Assembly (NCBI GenBank): GCA_937934775.1
Contig: CALGYL010000146.1
Coordinates: 1 to 9,264, forward strand
Origin: an uncultured Clostridia bacterium
Lineage (GTDB): Bacteria; Bacillota; Clostridia; Christensenellales; Aristaeellaceae
DNA length: 9,264 nucleotides
Reading direction: 5' to 3'
In this document: piece by piece, positions 6,045 through 9,264 of the stretch
Layout of the letters: each line of letters opens with the position of its first letter
Position numbering within the stretch: the first letter of the stretch is position 1
Position numbers and translations under genes: made by a program
Notes under the pieces: model-generated
Databases searched by the model: none
What the model saw: the letters and a program-made list of their open reading frames with translations, nothing else
Told to the model about the DNA's origin: nothing

Positions 6045-6566
6045 TTATACTTTATAGTATATTCCGCTCGAATTTTCGTCCGCCTCACGCTTGTTCTTTA
6101 ATAAATTCTCGAGCAGAATGTCGTTCCAGTCTTTCTTTTTATCTTTGGGCAGCATGGTGCTTGCCTGTGAAAGTTTGTTGCCTTCCGTTCGCGTGATGCA
6201 CCAGGAACTCACGCCGCCATCGGCGCCGATGATATAGCCTTCGGAAATCAGCTTCATGCCCTTTGGCAGATTCTCGGAAACGGAGGTATTCTTGATGTCG
6301 ATCAATAACGCCTCGTATTCCAGCTTCTTCTCCGGGTCGCGCTCCATTTCCCGAAGGATGGACGGATGGATGCCGATGCTCTTCGAGCCGCTGCCTTTGA
6401 AGGGTTGCGTAATGGTGGAGACATCCCAGCCCGACATCTTCTGCCGGAGCGTTTTCAGATCGCTGTCCGATGCGCCCTTTCCGCTGTTCTGCTCATTTGC
6501 AATCCTGGCTTTCGCCTGTATGTAAGCGGCTTCCGAAACATACGTGTTGCCCACTTTGATTGCCAT
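6045..6566 (-). CDS. DUF6033-like protein of unknown function
   Basis: This is a 173-residue soluble protein with no signal peptide or membrane segment. ATG 6566 is well supported by AAGGAG at 6579-6574, 7 nt upstream. The N-terminus (MAIKVGNTYVSEAAYIQAKA) is followed by a charged middle region with IGIHPSILREMERDPEKKLE (about residues 64-83). The most conserved-looking stretch is MKLISEGYIIGADGGVSSWC followed by ITRTEG (about residues 103-128). That pattern of a glycine-rich turn and a Trp-Cys/Ser strand resembles DUF6033 proteins of Firmicutes as I recall them, but I could not check this by search. The C-terminus is lysine- and glutamate-rich. It is not obviously related to the arabinose operon, and the intergenic structured element follows its stop. 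It is divergent from the secreted-protein gene at 6892. Confidence 0.8.
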   Translation of the reverse strand: MAIKVGNTYVSEAAYIQAKARIANEQNSGKGASDSDLKTLRQKMSGWDVSTITQPFKGSGSKSIGIHPSILREMERDPEKKLEYEALLIDIKNTSVSENLPKGMKLISEGYIIGADGGVSSWCITRTEGNKLSQASTMLPKDKKKDWNDILLENLLKNKREADENSSGIYYKV

Positions 6567-6891
6567 AAAACTGCTCCTTAAATGTCTTTATCCGTAAATC
6601 GGCACCTAACCGCAACGCCCGCCTGATCGATCCGCGCCCCGCGCCGGTACTCTTCGGCACGACCGTGTATTTATTTTGACGCGATTTCGTTCCATATGTT
6701 CCCTGTGCATTAAGAAATTTCGCCGGTGAGGTTGTCCCGATGGGAACATGCCGGGGACGCATCCGTCAAAGAATCGCCGGGATTTGGGCGCCGCAGGCGA
6801 ACGGTCGCCGCTCTGACGGGCGCCCTCATGACGCAGATCACCGGAATTCTCCAGCCGGACACAATTTCCTGGATACATGGAGGGCCGATTC
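6567..6891. other. Divergent intergenic region without a recognised gene
   Basis: These 325 nt separate the DUF6033-like gene and the secreted-protein gene. I find the two ribosome binding sites at its ends but no convincing promoter. A weak TTGCGG-N17-GATAAA lies on the minus strand about 25 nt before AAGGAG. On the plus strand a compound hairpin is possible around 6786-6825 (GGCGA/TCGCC inside GGGCGCC arms). Overlapping open frames here look random. Confidence 0.35.
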
Positions 6892-7419
6892 ATGAAGAAG
6901 TCATTCGCGCTTTTCTTGTCCCTTGTGATCCTCCTCTGCCCGCTGGCGCTGGCCGAGGAAACGCCGCCGCCCGCATTCCGGGTGGATTTTTTGCAGATTC
7001 AGCTGCCGGGAACGCCATCATCCACCGGAGAAAGCACGATCTTTGACTTTGAGGACACGTCGGTGGAGATGGACCAGTACACTCTCGTCTCCGGGGATGT
7101 TTCCTGCGTGATTACCGATTACAGCGCGGCGGCGTCCTCGCTGCCCCGGGAAGAGTTTGAAAAGGCCTACCGCGGGGATGCGTTCCTGACGGGCGTATAC
7201 AAGGCGTTTACGGTGGAAAAGTCGTATCCGCTGGATCTGGGCGTCCCGGAGAACGACATGACGGCTTTCGTGGAGGAAGGAGCCGCCTTCGGCATGCCGT
7301 ACTTCGTCTGCCATTGCTGGCGCGGGAATTCGCTGGTGGTGATCACAGCGACCGGCGGTCATGACGGATATAAGGCTTTTCTGGACGCGCTGAATACGAT
7401 CCGGTACGCGGGCGCATAG
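6892..7419 (+). CDS. Secreted or surface-exposed protein of unknown function
   Basis: The preferred start is ATG 6892, because GGAGGG at 6879-6884 sits 7 nt before it. The earlier in-frame ATG at 6877 overlaps that Shine-Dalgarno and has none of its own. The product is 175 residues. It opens with a typical type I signal peptide (MKKSFALFLSLVILLCPLAL, then A-EE, cleavage near residue 21) and lacks a lipobox or later membrane segment, so it is probably exported and soluble. The mature part has alternating beta-like stretches (DQYTLVSGDVSCVITDY, MPYFVCHCWRGNSLVVITAT) and ends in a helix (GYKAFLDALNTIRYA). This vaguely recalls the DcrB/PsbP-like fold, which is only an impression. Three cysteines are present in the mature chain. 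It faces the anti-sigma fragment convergently, and a role in the same envelope response is possible but unproven. Confidence 0.85.
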   Translation: MKKSFALFLSLVILLCPLALAEETPPPAFRVDFLQIQLPGTPSSTGESTIFDFEDTSVEMDQYTLVSGDVSCVITDYSAAASSLPREEFEKAYRGDAFLTGVYKAFTVEKSYPLDLGVPENDMTAFVEEGAAFGMPYFVCHCWRGNSLVVITATGGHDGYKAFLDALNTIRYAGA

Positions 7420-7430
7420 GCCATGACGCG

Positions 7431-7468
7431 GGGCGCGTAAAGCGGACGTTGATCCGGTTTCCGCGCCC
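7431..7468. terminator. Stem-loop between convergent genes (possible bidirectional terminator)
   Basis: GGGCGCG (7431-7437) pairs with CGCGCCC (7462-7468). The stem continues inward as AAA/TTT and CGGA/TCCG with two single mismatches around a 6-nt loop. It begins 12 nt after the stop of the secreted-protein gene and lies 44 nt beyond the anti-sigma fragment stop. It is the right place for a shared terminator, but there is no T-run. Confidence 0.5.
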
Positions 7469-7511
7469 TGTCAGAGGCCCTGCCCGCTCTGTGCCATGCG
7501 TTGCGCCTGCG

Positions 7512-7907
7512 TTATGCCATGCTTTTCGCCATCGCCTCCAGCGCGTCTTTGCCGAGGGCGTCGGCCTGCAGCACGTACACAATCGCGTCGTAGGTTTCCG
7601 CGCCGTCCTGCGGGTCCGCCGACACGGGCGCGAAATCGTCCAGTGCGCTAACGGGCGCGATCCCCGTTTTCAGGAGATATAGCGTGCTCTCGCCATCGTC
7701 ACCGATGTAGAGGGCGTTTTTCATGCCGGGGATTGAAACGGCCTCGTGATTTTCCCCTTCGTTTAGGCCGAACGACCGGTCCGTGCTCGTGAGATCCAGG
7801 TTGGCCGACACCCACAGGCGGTGCCCCTCGTCATCCTGATACTGCGCGTCGTAACCGGAGACGCACGCCTTCAGCGCGTCCCCCGCCCGGAATTTTGTGA
7901 GGGTCAT
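7512..7907 (-). CDS. C-terminal part of the anti-sigma-like protein, separated by a frameshift
   Basis: This frame encodes 131 residues from an internal ATG (MTLTKFRAGDALKACVSGYD) to a stop at 7512. It is very probably not an independent gene. There is no clear Shine-Dalgarno suited to this ATG, and its frame continues back to the G run at 7932-7925. Deleting a single G there joins it to the upstream reading frame as ...LIPLGGEAPAEGMTLTKF..., giving one protein of 318 residues. The segment is acidic and beta-like, with HRLWVSANLDLTS and MKNALYIGDDGESTLYLLKT, consistent with the extracellular half of an anti-sigma factor. A DUF4367-like sensor domain is a guess. If the frameshift is real in the genome, this part is not translated, or only at a low level. 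Confidence 0.6.
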   Translation of the reverse strand: MTLTKFRAGDALKACVSGYDAQYQDDEGHRLWVSANLDLTSTDRSFGLNEGENHEAVSIPGMKNALYIGDDGESTLYLLKTGIAPVSALDDFAPVSADPQDGAETYDAIVYVLQADALGKDALEAMAKSMA

Positions 7908-8469
7908 GCCCTCCGCCGGCGCTTCCCCCCCCTAGTGGGATCAGGCTTTTTAGGTTCTCCCGGGTGTAGTAAAATTGCAGCGAGCCTTTTTTATACCGAT
8001 AGCCCTCCGGAATCTCGGGAATCGCCAGCGGCGAGGCGGCGTCCTTCAGGCGCTTCAGGCAATCCGCATGGGCGGCGATGGTCTCCTCCGCCGGACACAT
8101 CTCGCCCTTGCCGCTTGCGTACCGGAAGTACCATATTTCGTCCTCCGGTTTCTCCGCCGACAGGTCCGCCATGCGCGATTCCAGCGCGTAGGCGGCATCC
8201 GCCGAGGCGGGCGTGGGCGTCGGCTCCACGGCCTCCGTCTCCACCGGATTCCCAAACCAGTCGACGGAGCCGCTGAACACGGCGGCGGCCAGCGCGCCCA
8301 CCGCCAGAAGGAGCAGGATCGCGGCGGCGATCAGGACTGTTCGCCCCGGCCGCCGCTGTACCACGCGCCCTTCCAGCGTCTCCACCCGCAGGGTCAGGAG
8401 GCGCAGCATCTCCGCATCGAAGGAAAGGCCGGAGAGCCTTCGGTCTATCGCGCCCTGAATCCTATTCAT
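7831..8469 (-). CDS. Membrane anti-sigma factor-like protein, frameshifted near its middle
   Basis: ATG 8469 overlaps the end of the ECF sigma gene by 8 nt (ATGAATAG), the usual coupling of a sigma factor to its anti-sigma. GGGGTGG about 7 nt upstream can serve as ribosome binding site. Residues 1-43 are cytoplasmic and could bind the sigma factor. Residues 44-65 (TVLIAAAILLLLAVGALAAA) form a single membrane segment, and the rest is extracytoplasmic, starting with a Pro/Thr/Ala linker (PTPTPAS). No zinc-binding HxxxCxxC motif is seen. From about residue 180 the frame passes through eight G and becomes low-complexity (GGGSAGGG, then Arg-rich), ending at 7831. That tail is a frameshift product, and the natural continuation lies in the frame ending at 7512. 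The protein would hold the sigma factor inactive at the membrane until a signal releases it. Confidence 0.8.
   Translation of the reverse strand: MNRIQGAIDRRLSGLSFDAEMLRLLTLRVETLEGRVVQRRPGRTVLIAAAILLLLAVGALAAAVFSGSVDWFGNPVETEAVEPTPTPASADAAYALESRMADLSAEKPEDEIWYFRYASGKGEMCPAEETIAAHADCLKRLKDAASPLAIPEIPEGYRYKKGSLQFYYTRENLKSLIPLGGGSAGGGHDPHKIPGGGRAEGVRLRLRRAVSG
7925..7932 (-). other. G8 homopolymer at the frameshift in the anti-sigma gene
   Basis: Eight consecutive G on the coding strand follow CTA. With eight G the frame that encodes the C-terminal half has a TAG directly before the run. With seven G the two halves form one uninterrupted frame. It may be an assembly or sequencing error, or a phase-variable tract. 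Confidence 0.85.
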
Positions 8470-8980
8470 CGAAATACCACCCCTCCAGACGCTTTCTCAG
8501 CTGATCCCGCGCCCGCATCAGGCGCACGGAGACGGTCGACGGCCTGACGCCCAGCGCCTTGGCGATTTCATCGGTCTTCATCTCCTGATAATAGTAAAGA
8601 AGAACGACGCACCGGTATTTTTCAGGCAGTTCCATCACGGCCCCGAGAACCGTATTGTCCTCCGGCTCGCACGGGCAGATGGGTTCGGGCAGGCTTTCCG
8701 GCGTCACACGCCGGTCGACGCGCCGCCACCAGGACCTGCGCAGCATGCTGCGGCAGGTGTTGACGGCGATCTGCGTGAGCCATGTCTTTTCGGCGCTGTC
8801 GCCATGGAAGCTTCCGTAGCGCAGGTATGCCTTGATCAGGGTGTCCTGCACCGCGTCCTCGGCCAGCGCCCGGTCTTTGAGGTACACCGTGCACATCCGC
8901 AGCAGCGCCGGACCGTACTGCAGAGCCATCCGCCGGACGTCCTCCGCGCCGGCCCTTTGCGTTCCCTCTTCGGGGTGCAT
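8462..8980 (-). CDS. ECF-type RNA polymerase sigma factor (sigma-70 family)
   Basis: This is a 172-residue alternative sigma factor, normal for group 4 sigmas, with only regions 2 and 4. Region 2 spans about residues 22-85 (DRALAEDAVQDTLIKAYLRY with KTWLTQIAVNTCRSML, the core-binding and -10-recognising helices). A linker rich in Pro, Cys and acidic residues follows. Region 4 spans about residues 110-165 (MELPEKYRCVVLLYYYQEM, then the helix-turn-helix MKTDEIAKALGVRPSTVSVR), which reads the -35 element. ATG 8980 is fixed by AAGGAGGTG at 8994-8986 with 5-nt spacing, a near-perfect Shine-Dalgarno. The anti-sigma-like gene overlaps its end. A possible ECF-type promoter lies just upstream, suggesting autoregulation. 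The stimulus and regulon are unknown, though envelope stress is typical for such pairs. Confidence 0.94.
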   Translation of the reverse strand: MHPEEGTQRAGAEDVRRMALQYGPALLRMCTVYLKDRALAEDAVQDTLIKAYLRYGSFHGDSAEKTWLTQIAVNTCRSMLRRSWWRRVDRRVTPESLPEPICPCEPEDNTVLGAVMELPEKYRCVVLLYYYQEMKTDEIAKALGVRPSTVSVRLMRARDQLRKRLEGWYFDE

Positions 8981-9001
8981 TCTTCCACCTCCTTCACCCC
9001 T

Positions 9002-9030
9002 TAGACGCGGGATAAATGGAATTTCTTACA
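9002..9030 (-). promoter_or_regulatory. Possible autoregulatory ECF-type promoter of the sigma operon
   Basis: On the minus strand, TGTAAG (9030-9025) and CGTCTA (9007-9002) are 17 bp apart. They resemble the TGAAAC / CGTC-type elements read by Bacillus SigM/SigW-like ECF factors, which commonly drive their own operons. The start point would be near 8995, giving a very short leader that begins about at the Shine-Dalgarno. Confidence 0.45.
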
Positions 9031-9118
9031 ACCCCATGCAAAAAAGTCCGGACCGGCTGAACGCGCGCGGAATGTTAATTCTTGTAGAACAATTCAACCT
9101 TTTCTCCGCCACCGCATC

Positions 9119-9260
9119 TGATATCAATCCAAAACATTCTTTCTTCGTTACGCCGGGCCTTTTTCCACCCTGGGGTGTCGCCCTCCGCTTGATACTAACT
9201 CCAAACATGAATCACTCGTTGCGCTGGTTCTTTTCGCGCAGAACTGTGTCGCTCTCCGCT
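9119..9260 (-). repeat. Two diverged 71-bp tandem units upstream of the sigma operon
   Basis: Read on the minus strand, unit 1 (9260-9190) and unit 2 (9189-9119) are each exactly 71 nt. They align without gaps at 46 of 71 positions. Shared blocks are AGCGGAG-GCGACAC at the start, AACGA in the middle, ATGTTT, and TATCA at the end. The variable part holds a small hairpin in both units (GTTCT/AGAAC in unit 1, CACCC/GGGTG in unit 2). The remaining interval to the sigma promoter (about 9031-9118) shows no clear gene. Confidence 0.5.
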
Positions 9261-9264
9261 CAAC

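Noticed and set aside
6030..6061. Promoter on the plus strand at TTGTCA...TATAGT near the end of the DUF6033-like gene
   Set aside because: Spacing is 15 bp, there is no downstream plus-strand gene to drive, and the AT-rich part is coding sequence for the C-terminus of the minus-strand gene. The palindrome at 6030-6042 is short.
5774..6196. Open frames of about 100 codons on both strands across the hairpin block
   Set aside because: They run through perfect palindromes and the DUF6033-like gene end, have no ribosome binding sites and have basic random-looking composition.
6493..6893. Minus-strand frames of 89 and 95 codons upstream of the DUF6033-like gene
   Set aside because: They overlap its start in other frames or cross the divergent intergenic region. 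No ribosome binding site or recognisable motif was seen.
7925..7932. Programmed ribosomal frameshifting at the G8 run
   Set aside because: No canonical slippery heptamer and no clear downstream stimulatory structure were found. An indel error or phase variation explains it more simply.
9026..9208. 60-codon minus-strand open frame before the sigma gene
   Set aside because: No convincing Shine-Dalgarno was found, the frame lies partly inside the diverged tandem units, and it ends within the candidate ECF -35 element. It is kept only as part of a finding, not as a gene.

Overview
The window looks like a chromosomal segment from a GC-rich, Gram-positive-type anaerobe, probably a Clostridia/Christensenellales-like gut or rumen bacterium. 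This is an inference from strong AAGGAGG-type ribosome binding sites, a sigma-A-type promoter, an ECF sigma/anti-sigma pair and a DUF6033-like protein. No marker gene fixes the taxonomy.

Region 1 (1-5560, minus strand) is an arabinan/arabinoxylan-oligosaccharide utilisation operon, read from high to low coordinates. It holds a cytoplasmic GH51 alpha-L-arabinofuranosidase (abfA), an extracellular sugar-binding protein, two ABC permeases (AraP/AraQ-like), and an ArsR-type winged-helix regulator cut by the window edge. A near-consensus promoter (TTGACA-N17-TATACT) lies upstream of abfA. It is flanked by two CG-centred LacI-type palindromes 150 bp apart, one just downstream of the expected transcription start. 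Two strong stem-loops separate the binding-protein gene from the permease genes and probably set a high binding-protein:permease ratio. No ATPase gene is present, so a shared MsmX-type ATPase is expected elsewhere. The model is import of arabino-oligosaccharides followed by intracellular removal of terminal arabinofuranose.

Region 2 (about 5561-6044) has no convincing gene but is dense in structure. It contains two near-identical 34-nt palindromic repeats, a perfect 14-bp hairpin, and two abutting perfect 11-bp hairpins enclosed by a GTACTG/CAGTAC pairing. It could be a structured RNA or a MITE/REP-like element. It is the least explained part of the window.

Region 3 (6045-7419) holds two unrelated small genes transcribed divergently: a DUF6033-like protein (minus) and a secreted 175-residue protein of unknown function (plus).

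Region 4 (7512-9030, minus) is an ECF sigma factor followed by a translationally overlapping membrane anti-sigma-like gene. That second gene is split by a frameshift at a run of eight G. A possible ECF-type promoter (TGTAAG-N17-CGTCTA) precedes the sigma gene, suggesting autoregulation. The last 150 bp contain two diverged 71-bp tandem units of unknown nature.
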